Of a stretch of DNA of 40,304 nt, positions 32,953 through 38,899 are shown in pieces; positions within the stretch are counted from its first letter, which is position 1, and the number at the start of each line of letters is the position of its first letter. Position numbers and translations under genes: made by a program. The notes under the pieces were generated by a model. The model was not told where the DNA came from. It saw nothing but the letters and a program-made list of their open reading frames with translations, and ran no database searches. This DNA is from Polynucleobacter sp. MG-27-Goln-C1. Lineage in GTDB: Bacteria; Pseudomonadota; Gammaproteobacteria; Burkholderiales; Burkholderiaceae. The stretch covers positions 1-40,304 of the forward strand of contig NZ_JACVPM010000005.1 of NCBI RefSeq assembly GCF_018881905.1, read 5' to 3'.

Positions 32953-34640
32953 TGGCAGAAAAAGATCTACACCCAGTACTGCAAGACTTTCGCAAGTTTA
33001 TGTACCTTGTGTGGAAGTTCTTAAATCTTCCAGACCCTACACCCCTGCAATATGACATGGCGTATGAACTCCAGCATGGAGATAAGCGTGGAATATATGA
33101 AGCTTTCCGAGGTGTGGGTAAAAGCTGGATCACCTCCGCTTTTGTTTGCTGGCATTTATTGCGAAACGCTCAACTAAAAATATTAGTTGTATCTGCCAGT
33201 AAGGAACGAGCTGATGCCTTTTCGTCCTTTGTAAAGAAGCTGATTAACGAGATGCCAATCTTGAATCACCTAAAGGCTACTGAAGGTCAACGAGATTCTA
33301 TGCTGGCATTTGATGTAGGAGGTGCTCTGCCTGACCACAGCCCCTCAGTGAAGTCAGTCGGCATCACTGGACAGCTTACAGGTTCCCGTGCAGACATCAT
33401 CGTGGCAGACGATATTGAGGTTTTAAATAACTCTAGCACTCAGGTTGCTCGAGATAAGCTATCTGAATTGGTCAAAGAATTTGATTCGATCATCAAGCCA
33501 CTAGACAGTGCAAGGATCATCTATCTGGGAACTCCTCAGTGCGAGATGTCTTTATACAATCAGCTCCCTGAGAGGGGCTATACGATGCGTGTATGGCCTG
33601 CTGAGTACCCAGCCCTAGATAAGGTTTCCTCTTACAGGGGCGCATTAGCTCCGTACATCGTTAAGAAGCTTTCAGCCGACCCAACACTGGTGGGTAGACC
33701 TACAGACCCAATGCGATTTGGTGAGGAAGACTTACTGGAACGTAAGATGTCCTACGGCAAGGCTGGTTATGCCATGCAGTTCATGCTCGATACAACCTTA
33801 AGTGACTCTAATAAGTACCCACTCAAGATTGCTGATCTGATTATTCAGAACCTCAACCCCACAATGGCACACATGAAGGTGGCTTGGGCTACTAGTCCAG
33901 AACTATGTATCTCAGATGTCCCTACAGTTGCCCTTACAGGTGATCGTTACTACAGACCAATGTGGCACTCAGATGAAATGCATGAGTACACCGGAGCTGT
34001 GATGTCAATCGACCCTAGTGGACGAGGTAAGGACGAGACAGGTTACTCCGTAGTCAAGATGTTGACAGGTAACTTGTATCTCACAGATGCCGGAGGTATC
34101 TCAGGGGGTTACTCAGAGGAAACTCTAGAAGCCCTAGCGAATACCGCTAAGAGAAACCAAGTCAAACTGATAGTAGTCGAGAGTAACTTTGGTGATGGCA
34201 TGTTCAGTCAACTTCTAAAGCCTGTACTGGGACGTATCTATCCCTGCACAGTAGAAGAGGTAAGACACAGCCAACAGAAAGAACTGCGCATCGTAGACAC
34301 TCTGGAGCCCGTAATGTCCACTCATAGACTCATAGTCGACCAGAAGCTCATACAGAAAGACTTTGATACCGCTAAGGATCCTAAGTACTCTCTGTTCTAC
34401 CAGATGACTAGGCTCACTAGAGATAGGGGAGCCCTGATCCATGACGATAGATTAGATGCACTAGCAATAGCAGTAGCCTATTGGACTGAAGCAATGGCTA
34501 GAGACAATAACAAGGCAGTCACTCAGTTGAAATCAGCAGCACTCGATAAGGAACTCAAGGGATTCTTAAAGAATGCTCTAGGGAAATCAACTGGAAGGAA
34601 GGCTACTTGGCACTCTAATTCCTCTGTATTTAACCAATAA
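32952..34640 (+). CDS. terminase large subunit (T7 gp19-like)
   Basis: ATP-driven DNA translocase and end-cutting nuclease. It has 562 residues (T7 586). The Walker A site is FRGVGKSW (Lys57, Ser58), Walker B is IIVADDIE (Asp153, Asp154). The nuclease domain shows AVMSIDPSGRGKDETGYSVV and later LIHDDRLDALAIAVAYW. The C-terminus is basic. ATG32952 overlaps the small-subunit stop. It is the last gene before the non-coding DNA thought to contain the concatemer junction. Confidence 0.96.
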   Translation: MAEKDLHPVLQDFRKFMYLVWKFLNLPDPTPLQYDMAYELQHGDKRGIYEAFRGVGKSWITSAFVCWHLLRNAQLKILVVSASKERADAFSSFVKKLINEMPILNHLKATEGQRDSMLAFDVGGALPDHSPSVKSVGITGQLTGSRADIIVADDIEVLNNSSTQVARDKLSELVKEFDSIIKPLDSARIIYLGTPQCEMSLYNQLPERGYTMRVWPAEYPALDKVSSYRGALAPYIVKKLSADPTLVGRPTDPMRFGEEDLLERKMSYGKAGYAMQFMLDTTLSDSNKYPLKIADLIIQNLNPTMAHMKVAWATSPELCISDVPTVALTGDRYYRPMWHSDEMHEYTGAVMSIDPSGRGKDETGYSVVKMLTGNLYLTDAGGISGGYSEETLEALANTAKRNQVKLIVVESNFGDGMFSQLLKPVLGRIYPCTVEEVRHSQQKELRIVDTLEPVMSTHRLIVDQKLIQKDFDTAKDPKYSLFYQMTRLTRDRGALIHDDRLDALAIAVAYWTEAMARDNNKAVTQLKSAALDKELKGFLKNALGKSTGRKATWHSNSSVFNQ

Positions 34641-34667
34641 AAATAGTCAATGGAATCAAGGAGTTTT

Positions 34668-34690
34668 AATTACCTACGACTATAGGGGTG
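34668..34690 (+). promoter_or_regulatory. phage RNA polymerase promoter P3
   Basis: AATTACCTACGACTATAGG followed by GGTG is identical to P2 over 19 bp. It begins 28 nt after the large terminase gene and points into the presumed concatemer junction. T7 has such a promoter (phi-OR) at the right end, thought to serve replication or packaging. A weaker ACTATAGGGACTC lies further down at 34753-34765. Confidence 0.87.
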
Positions 34691-34718
34691 AGATATAGGG
34701 AGAGATCCCTGAGAGAGT

Positions 34719-34740
34719 ATCTTATAGATATCTTATAGAT
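34719..34740. repeat. tandem 11-bp repeat
   Basis: ATCTTATAGAT occurs twice head to tail (34719-34729 and 34730-34740). The unit is itself nearly palindromic. It lies between P3 and the weak ACTATAGGGAC sequence. Confidence 0.7.
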
Positions 34741-34954
34741 AACTTAAGTTTAACTATAGGGACTCTTAATGATGCTGATCAATATCCTTAGCGATACCAC
34801 GACCACCATTACCCCTTAAAGAATTAACAATACATCTCAAGCCTTCTGGCGTATGCAGTTCAACATTGGCTGTCTAGAAGTCCAAGCTCACCCAGAGATG
34901 TTTTATACCTATAGGTGATATCTACCTATTCAGAAAGATACCTTTAAGTAGCAC

Positions 34955-35017
34955 CCACTAGTTATGTACGAAAGACCCAGTACTCGCAGACGAAGAGTCT
35001 ACAGGGATAACTAGTGG
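34955..35017. repeat. long inverted repeat with internal hairpins
   Basis: CCACTAGTTAT (34955-34965) and ATAACTAGTGG (35007-35017) are perfect 11-bp inverted copies enclosing 41 nt. Inside are GTAC...GTAC and AGAC-GAAGA-GTCT hairpins, giving a three-way-junction shape. A CCCC-TTA-GGGG hairpin follows at about 35020-35030. It has no T-loop consensus or anticodon arm, so it is not a tRNA. It may act as a cruciform or RNA structure at the concatemer junction. Confidence 0.7.
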
Positions 35018-35291
35018 TTCCCCTTAGGGGTTTAGAAAAGAATAGGGTGTCGAAGCTCTATACAGTAGATTAAAACTCAACACGCTATTAGTTGTCTTAA
35101 GTCAAACTTTACAATCCCTAGCCTGTAACTTGACAATACAGCTTATAGGCTGTTTCTCATTGTTTGCAAAATATTTTGTAGAAAAAATTTGTGTGAAGAC
35201 TCGACAAATTTAGCTACGAAAAAACCCCCCACGGCCTTCGAAAAAAACTTGAATTTTTGATTTGGTGACAGAATTTCCACAGAAGTTGGGC

Positions 35292-35330
35292 TAAGTCATT
35301 GATTTTATTGACCTAAGCGGGAGATTAAAT
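35292..35330. repeat. imperfect direct repeat, copy A
   Basis: TAAGTCATTGATTTTATTG and the following 20 bases align with 40266-40304 at most positions (a few substitutions, one gap). The second copy ends the window, just after the integrase. A hairpin AACCCA/TGGGTT (35348-35368) follows it. It may be an integrase arm site, or the trace of an older attachment or end sequence. Confidence 0.6.
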
Positions 35331-35565
35331 ATCTACCGAGGGAGCTAAACCCAGCATTTATATGGGTTGCAGGGCGATTTACTACTGATAATTTTATGGG
35401 CGTTAAAGCCTCATATGGTGATCAGTTGCTTTTTTTACAGAGTGCAGAAGCGGAAGCCGTTCAGGATCCTTCAGGGACACTCTAGAGCCCATTGAGAGCC
35501 CCTTAAATCCTCTCAGAATACCTATACAGCCAACACTTAGGGGAGAGCTCCTAGAGCCTCCTATG

Positions 35566-35583
35566 AGTTACCAATCAGTAACC
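35566..35583. promoter_or_regulatory. operator-like dyad O3
   Basis: AGTTAC-CAATCA-GTAACC is another copy of the AGTTNC-N6-GTAACT dyad. It lies immediately before the CCTAAAG array, about 140 bp before the next dyad (O4), ahead of the early genes. No clear promoter hexamers surround it. Confidence 0.55.
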
Positions 35584-35593
35584 ATTGAGTAAT

Positions 35594-35645
35594 CCTGAAG
35601 CCGTCCTAAAGTCACTCTTAAAGCCCTCCTAAAGTTTCCCTAAAG
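35594..35645. repeat. CCTAAAG array, as next to T7 terminal repeats
   Basis: CCTGAAG (35594), CCTAAAG (35605), CTTAAAG (35617), CCTAAAG (35628) and CCTAAAG (35639) are spaced 11-12 bp apart, about one helix turn. T7 carries arrays of imperfect CCTAAAG repeats just inside its terminal repeats (SRL and SRR). The unit and regular spacing here strongly suggest the same role in processing concatemer ends. Looser versions such as CCTAGAG continue upstream. Confidence 0.8.
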
Positions 35646-35720
35646 GATCTAGCCTAGATGCCGTATGGCTTAACTCATCACCACCAGGACAACACGCCCA
35701 TAAAAATATTTTGTGTAAAT

Positions 35721-35738
35721 AGTTTCCAGTCAGTAAGT
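35721..35738. promoter_or_regulatory. operator-like dyad O4, before the early genes
   Basis: AGTTTC-CAGTCA-GTAAGT, 187 bp upstream of the first early gene. TTGTGT (35711-35716) lies 17 nt before TAAGTA (35734-35739), the same geometry as at O1, so it may overlap a weak host-type early promoter. The hexamers are poor matches, so the promoter is uncertain; the dyad is clear. Confidence 0.58.
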
Positions 35739-35925
35739 ATTGTGGTATTGTTTCACTTATCCGATCACGTAATGCACCTGATCCCGCTATTTAAAAATTA
35801 GATTTGTACACATAAAAGCAGGGCAAAAACCCAATTTTATGTTTTTAGTATTTTCTTCTAGAGCCTTTATTTATAAGGGTTCTAGGGGATCAATACTGAT
35901 CAATTTAATTTATGGAGATTCCAAA

Positions 35926-36237
35926 ATGAAATCAATACAAGTGCAGGGCGTTGGTATGTCATGGCTTCAAGATTGCATAGAGACGGATTACGAGTCACTA
36001 GTGCAAGCCTTTGGGGAGCCTGAGAGCAACGGGGACGGATACAAAGTATCTTGCGAATGGTCGCTAATGTTTGAAGATGGAACATACGCCACTATTTACG
36101 ACTGGAAGTGCTCTAAAGCTTATTGCGGTGAAGAGCATGGCATAGATGCTAAAGACAATACAGACTGGCACATTGGCGGTACATCAATGCGAGCCGTTGA
36201 CCTTGTAACCCTTGAATTGTTAGGGGTGACAGCATGA
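35926..36237 (+). CDS. early hypothetical protein
   Basis: A 103-residue acidic protein starting MKSIQVQGVGMSWLQDCIE. The stretch SCEWSLMFEDGTYATIYDWK and, near the end, DWHIGGTSMRAVDLV resemble a phage family of unknown function with conserved DGxxATIYDWK and WHIGG motifs. I chose ATG35926, nine bases after GGAG; a longer frame from 35839 has no ribosome site. First gene after the packaging-end region, so probably among the first to enter the host. Confidence 0.75.
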   Translation: MKSIQVQGVGMSWLQDCIETDYESLVQAFGEPESNGDGYKVSCEWSLMFEDGTYATIYDWKCSKAYCGEEHGIDAKDNTDWHIGGTSMRAVDLVTLELLGVTA

Positions 36238-36371
36238 GCATTTACAAGGTAATCGAGATTACACGCCATATAGTTTTATTCACTGGCTCACAAGCAGAGT
36301 GCAAAGCCTTTAAACGTAAGCACTTTGACCAAGCCTATACACGCATTATTTTTTCAGGGGATACAGAATGA
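36234..36371 (+). CDS. tiny early protein
   Basis: A 45-residue basic peptide (MSIYKVIEITRHIVLFTGSQ, then AECKAFKRKHFDQAYTRII and FSGDTE). It starts in the ATGA that ends the previous gene and ends in an ATGA with the next. The pattern of a beta hairpin followed by a helix and strand (FTGSQAECKAFKR) is plausible for a small folded protein. No known function. Confidence 0.55.
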   Translation: MSIYKVIEITRHIVLFTGSQAECKAFKRKHFDQAYTRIIFSGDTE

Positions 36372-36439
36372 TCACAACAATTATTTTCGGTTTTGTAGTC
36401 GCTTCAATTATTGCCTTTTTCGGCTCTGATTTTATTTAA
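36368..36439 (+). CDS. tiny membrane peptide
   Basis: A 23-residue peptide, MITTIIFGFVVASIIAFFGS then DFI, almost entirely one membrane segment, coupled to the previous gene through ATGA. It ends two bases before dyad O5. Very short, so its reality rests on the overlap pattern. Confidence 0.4.
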   Translation: MITTIIFGFVVASIIAFFGSDFI

Positions 36440-36441
36440 GT

Positions 36442-36459
36442 AGTTTCCAATTAGTAACC
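36442..36459. promoter_or_regulatory. operator-like dyad O5
   Basis: AGTTTC-CAATTA-GTAACC, 28 bp before the Gp88-family start codon. TTGACA follows at 36461-36466, but TATATG at the matching distance overlaps the start codon itself, so it is unlikely to be a promoter for that gene. GGAG and TTTATATG downstream are also seen after O1, so the two gene leaders resemble each other. Confidence 0.57.
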
Positions 36460-36486
36460 TTTGACAATCACAGAATGGAGTTTTAT

Positions 36487-37287
36487 ATGTCACACGACAA
36501 TAGCCCAGTAGTTAATTTTTATCGTCCTTCTAGCCTTCTATCCGTTGGGGTAGATGCTAAGACAATCAAGGGCGAGAAGTACGGATACCTAACAGGGATC
36601 CTCTACCTATCCCCAGCAGATTTAAGCGGGGTTAATTTGTGCTCTATGGCAGAAAAAGCAGGGTGCAAGTTCGGTTGCTTGAACATGGCAGGGAGAGGGC
36701 AATTCAATAGTGTGCAGAAAGCAAGACTCAACAAGACTCATTATTACTTGCAGGACAAGCAGTCATTCATGCTTGACTTAGTGCGAGACATTGAGAAGCT
36801 AATCCGCAAAGCAGACAAGCTTAATTTGATCCCAGTAGTTCGCCTGAATGGCACAAGTGATATTCGGTGGGAGTGTGAGTCTTTTGAATTTGAATTTATG
36901 AACAACAAGAGACGGGTTGTAAATATCTTTGAAATGTTCCCTGAAGTTCAATTCATGGATTACACCAAGATTGCAAATAGAAAAGACATTCCAAGTAACT
37001 ACGATTTGACTTTTAGTTTTAGCGGTGCGGACACCTTTAAGAAATACAACAGGCAAGCCATTAATTCAGGCAAGCGCATGGCGGTGGTATTCAAAACAGC
37101 CGAAGAGATCCCCGAATATTTCGAGGGGATGCAAGTAATTAACGGGGATGAATCAGACCTAAGATTTTTAGATCCGCAGGGGGTTGTTGTTGCCCTGTAT
37201 GCCAAGGGAAGAGCCCGTAAGGACACTAGCGGTTTTGTTGTAGATGCCTTGAAGTATTCCACTATCAAATTGCAGGAGGTTGCGTAA
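36487..37287 (+). CDS. Gp88-family protein (DUF7227-like)
   Basis: A 266-residue protein. It has the conserved early cysteine cluster of the phage Gp88 family, LSGVNLCSMAEKAGCKFGC (Cys52, Cys60, Cys64) and NMAGRGQFNSVQKARLNKT, then IPVVRLNGTSDIRWE and FSFSGADTFKKYNRQAI. The Cys cluster suggests a metal site. The family is widespread in mycobacteriophages and others; biochemical function is not established as far as I know. ATG36487 lies seven bases after GGAG (36476-36479); the ATG at 36475 would have no site. It may be a host-modifying early protein. It sits right after operator O5. Confidence 0.86.
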   Translation: MSHDNSPVVNFYRPSSLLSVGVDAKTIKGEKYGYLTGILYLSPADLSGVNLCSMAEKAGCKFGCLNMAGRGQFNSVQKARLNKTHYYLQDKQSFMLDLVRDIEKLIRKADKLNLIPVVRLNGTSDIRWECESFEFEFMNNKRRVVNIFEMFPEVQFMDYTKIANRKDIPSNYDLTFSFSGADTFKKYNRQAINSGKRMAVVFKTAEEIPEYFEGMQVINGDESDLRFLDPQGVVVALYAKGRARKDTSGFVVDALKYSTIKLQEVA

Positions 37288-37448
37288 TGTTTATTACCGA
37301 TACAGAGAAAAAATATTCCTTAAGTGATACAGGTTTGATTGTCTCGGATCTTTTGGATCCTGATGATGTTATTGAAGTGTCTAAAAAAGACTTTTCAGAA
37401 TTTGAAAATTCAGCCTATAAATTTTTATTAAAAGAGGTAACAGCATGA
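37287..37448 (+). CDS. small acidic early protein
   Basis: A 53-residue acidic protein, MFITDTEKKYSLSDTGLIVS then DLLDPDDVIEVSKKDFSEFE, coupled by TAATG to the Gp88-family gene and by ATGA to the next gene. No recognised domain. The net negative charge is typical of phage early proteins that mimic DNA or bind host factors, but this is only a general impression. Confidence 0.55.
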   Translation: MFITDTEKKYSLSDTGLIVSDLLDPDDVIEVSKKDFSEFENSAYKFLLKEVTA

Positions 37449-37693
37449 GCACAATCAGCCATTTAAAAAGAGCGGTAGAAATTCTTAGGTCAAACTTTTG
37501 CGATGAGATAGAAGAGGAGCTCACCAGTAATAGTGGGCAGTTCACTTGGAATCTTAAAAACTGGACGATTCAGTTTTATGAAGAGGAATGCCACAAGAGC
37601 GTTACAGCTTACAGAGTTGAAAACAATCTCACAAACTGGAGCGATTACATAACGCTGGAAGAATTTAAAAGAGAATGGGAGGCAGTAGCATGA
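37445..37693 (+). CDS. early hypothetical protein
   Basis: An 82-residue protein beginning MSTISHLKRAVEILRSNFCD, then QFTWNLKNWTIQFYEEECHK and NWSDYITLEEFKREWEAVA. It is rich in Trp and Glu. Start and stop both overlap neighbours by four bases. No domain recognised. Confidence 0.6.
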   Translation: MSTISHLKRAVEILRSNFCDEIEEELTSNSGQFTWNLKNWTIQFYEEECHKSVTAYRVENNLTNWSDYITLEEFKREWEAVA

Positions 37694-37932
37694 GCACCTT
37701 TTACAAACACAATTACAAGGGCAAACGCCCAAGCCAAGCGATAATCCTTAAAAAGGTCAAGGAAGCCATCAAGCAGGGGGCAATTGATATCCACCTTAAT
37801 TGGGGGGAGAATTGGCTCAGGTTCGAGTTTACTAATGGCTGGAATGGTCGCAGACAATGGCACGGGTATGGTTGGTTTAGATCTGTAGGCGGGGACAATA
37901 TCGCCAAGCTACTAAACGAGGGGACAGCATGA
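37690..37932 (+). CDS. early hypothetical protein
   Basis: An 80-residue basic protein, MSTFYKHNYKGKRPSQAIIL then KKVKEAIKQGAIDIHLNWGE and WLRFEFTNGWNGRRQWHGYG. Lys-rich first helix and Trp/Gly-rich beta part might bind nucleic acid. It is coupled through ATGA on both sides. The shared MST start and Trp-rich beta part of this and the previous gene could reflect an old duplication, though the similarity is weak. Confidence 0.58.
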   Translation: MSTFYKHNYKGKRPSQAIILKKVKEAIKQGAIDIHLNWGENWLRFEFTNGWNGRRQWHGYGWFRSVGGDNIAKLLNEGTA

Positions 37933-38069
37933 AGCAAGCCTTTTTAATGTTATTCATGTATTCCTTTTGGTTCTCTGTATTTGGTTGCATAGGGTGGCTT
38001 TTCTTTAGCGTTAAGAAGTGGGATAAGCAGCAGCAGAAGCACCAAAGGGACTACCAGCGCAGTAAATAG
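37929..38069 (+). CDS. tiny membrane-anchored early protein
   Basis: A 46-residue peptide with one membrane segment (AFLMLFMYSFWFSVFGCIGW, then LFF) and a highly basic hydrophilic tail (KKWDKQQQKHQRDYQRSK). Coupled by ATGA to the gene before it; last member of the early chain. A hairpin CCTCTT-CGT-AAGAGG follows at about 38080-38094 without a T tract. No known function. Confidence 0.52.
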   Translation: MKQAFLMLFMYSFWFSVFGCIGWLFFSVKKWDKQQQKHQRDYQRSK

Positions 38070-38138
38070 GGCAATCTCATAGCCTCTTCGTAAGAGGGGG
38101 CTAGAGGAATTACCTTAAAACCTTTTAAAGGGGGATTT

Positions 38139-38441
38139 ATGAAGCTTTACGCACTAGCCTTAGGGGTGGCTCTAAGCCTCCCAGCAGTTGCCCAGCAGTC
38201 AACGGCAAAGACCTACTATGATGCAAACGGAAGACCTATAGGGAGCTCCACTAATTACGGGTCAGGGACTACTTATTACGATGCCACGGGCAGAGCGGTA
38301 GGGAGTTCTAGCAATTATCCAGCCGTGCCTAATGGGGTTCCTCAGGTGGCTCCTCAGGTCGTCCCGTTCTATGAGCTGAACATTAACAAGCCCGAAAACA
38401 ATCAGCCTTTCAGGCTCCCCAATGCTCCATCATTGTATTGA
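38139..38441 (+). CDS. small exported repeat protein, possible lysogenic-conversion gene
   Basis: A 100-residue protein with a classical signal peptide (MKLYALALGVALSLPAVAQQ, cleavage near AVA-QQ). The mature part has two copies of TYYDANGRPIGSSTNYGSG-type repeats (TYYDA-GR--GSS-NY), then a Pro-rich stretch (NGVPQVAPQVVPFYELN). Such YYDA-G repeats are typical of small secreted bacterial proteins of unknown role. It stands alone: strong ribosome site AAAGGGGG before ATG38139 and its own terminator after it, outside the overlapping early chain. This is the signature of a moron, a gene expressed from the prophage to alter the host envelope, which is an inference. Confidence 0.78.
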   Translation: MKLYALALGVALSLPAVAQQSTAKTYYDANGRPIGSSTNYGSGTTYYDATGRAVGSSSNYPAVPNGVPQVAPQVVPFYELNINKPENNQPFRLPNAPSLY

Positions 38442-38445
38442 TATA

Positions 38446-38470
38446 AGCCCTTGATTTTTAAGGGTTTTAT
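38446..38470 (+). terminator. terminator of the exported-protein gene
   Basis: CCCTT (38448-38452), loop of seven and AAGGG (38460-38464) followed by TTTTAT. It starts four bases after the stop codon. Confidence 0.72.
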
Positions 38471-38488
38471 CTGCAAAAATGTGACATA

Positions 38489-38517
38489 TTTCGGACAAAA
38501 AACCGAAAATTTTTTTT
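38489..38517 (+). terminator. strong intrinsic terminator isolating the lysogeny genes
   Basis: TTTCGG (38489-38494) and CCGAAA (38503-38508) form a perfect stem around ACAAAAAA, followed by A and eight T. Together with the terminator at 38446 it prevents early transcription from reaching the regulator and integrase. Confidence 0.85.
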
Positions 38518-38608
38518 GATTTTTTCCCTATCCCCATAGACGGATAGCTGAACCTGTTTGCCTTAGGGCTAACACCATATTCGTTGTAATAATTTTAAGT
38601 TATAGTAG

Positions 38609-38624
38609 CTGTATATCCATACAG
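38609..38624. promoter_or_regulatory. LexA (SOS) box
   Basis: CTGTATATCCATACAG is a perfect dyad of CTGT-N8-ACAG, the LexA-binding form of gamma- and betaproteobacteria. With flanking bases (AG before, TA after) it matches 16 of 20 positions of the E. coli consensus. A -10-like TATAGT (38601-38606) ends two bases before it, so LexA binding would block transcription. It lies upstream of the short ORF at 38711, the MarR-like gene and the integrase, so these would respond to DNA damage. Confidence 0.83.
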
Positions 38625-38652
38625 TACTTAGTTACGGATCTAAGAATTCCCA

Positions 38653-38679
38653 CACGGAGAAGATAGTCTTTACTCCGTG
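38653..38679 (+). promoter_or_regulatory. hairpin in the leader of the lysogeny genes
   Basis: CACGGAG (38653-38659) and CTCCGTG (38673-38679) are perfect inverted copies, and AAGA-TAG-TCTT pairs inside. It lies between the LexA box and the first start codon (38711). It could be a second protein-binding site or an RNA structure controlling translation. No T tract follows. Confidence 0.65.
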
Positions 38680-38710
38680 ATCTATTGTTGTACACTCACG
38701 AAAGGTAAGC

Positions 38711-38899
38711 ATGATAAGGATAAATGTCCCATTTTATTTTCAATTCATAGATAGTTTCCAGCTAAAACCCCTGATAGTCAGGGATAGGTTCGGGACAGAG
38801 ATATGGTTCCTGAATGTCTATTTTGTATGCAATTTAACGAAGCAAGGAGAAGCATCTGATGAATACCATCAGCACCAAAGATCGGGTAAAGATCAATAA
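38711..38899 (+). CDS. short ORF under the LexA box, antirepressor candidate
   Basis: A 62-residue protein, MIRINVPFYFQFIDSFQLKP then LIVRDRFGTEIWFLNVYFVC. AAAGG lies six bases before ATG38711. It overlaps the MarR-like start by 41 nt in another frame. It contains a degenerate half-copy of the operator dyad (38753-38770). No domain is recognised. In phages 186 and N15 LexA-regulated small genes encode antirepressors (Tum, AntC); the position here invites that idea, but the sequence itself does not prove it. It could also be merely a leader ORF. Confidence 0.45.
   Translation: MIRINVPFYFQFIDSFQLKPLIVRDRFGTEIWFLNVYFVCNLTKQGEASDEYHQHQRSGKDQ

Larger units (their letters stand above)
34641..35925. 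other. gene-free region with probable virion DNA ends
   Basis: No convincing gene in about 1.3 kb, on either strand. It contains promoter P3, a short hairpin (AGGG 34697-34700 / CCCT 34707-34710), an 11-bp tandem repeat, a cloverleaf-like inverted repeat, a 39-bp direct-repeat copy, a CCTAAAG array and two operator dyads. In T7 the genome ends, terminal repeat and CCTAAAG arrays lie right after gp19, and early genes start on the other side. The same order here indicates that virion DNA starts and ends in this stretch. The exact cut cannot be seen. Confidence 0.75.

Noticed and set aside
34753..34765. Fourth phage promoter at ACTATAGGGACTC
   Set aside because: Only the initiation part agrees; the upstream recognition half (AACTTAAGTTTA) does not match the three clear copies. 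Not listed as a promoter.
34766..34873. Reverse-strand frame ending GGRGIAKDIDQHH in the gene-free region
   Set aside because: Only about 35 codons, no proper start codon and a stop just upstream. Everything else is on the + strand. It could be a relic, but nothing supports it as a gene.
34955..35017. tRNA-like gene
   Set aside because: It has an acceptor-like stem and inner hairpins but no T-loop consensus, anticodon arm or CCA end.
36461..36486. Host sigma-70 promoter TTGACA-N17-TATATG before the Gp88-family gene
   Set aside because: The -10 would overlap the start codon and ribosome site of the gene, so a transcript from it could not begin before them.
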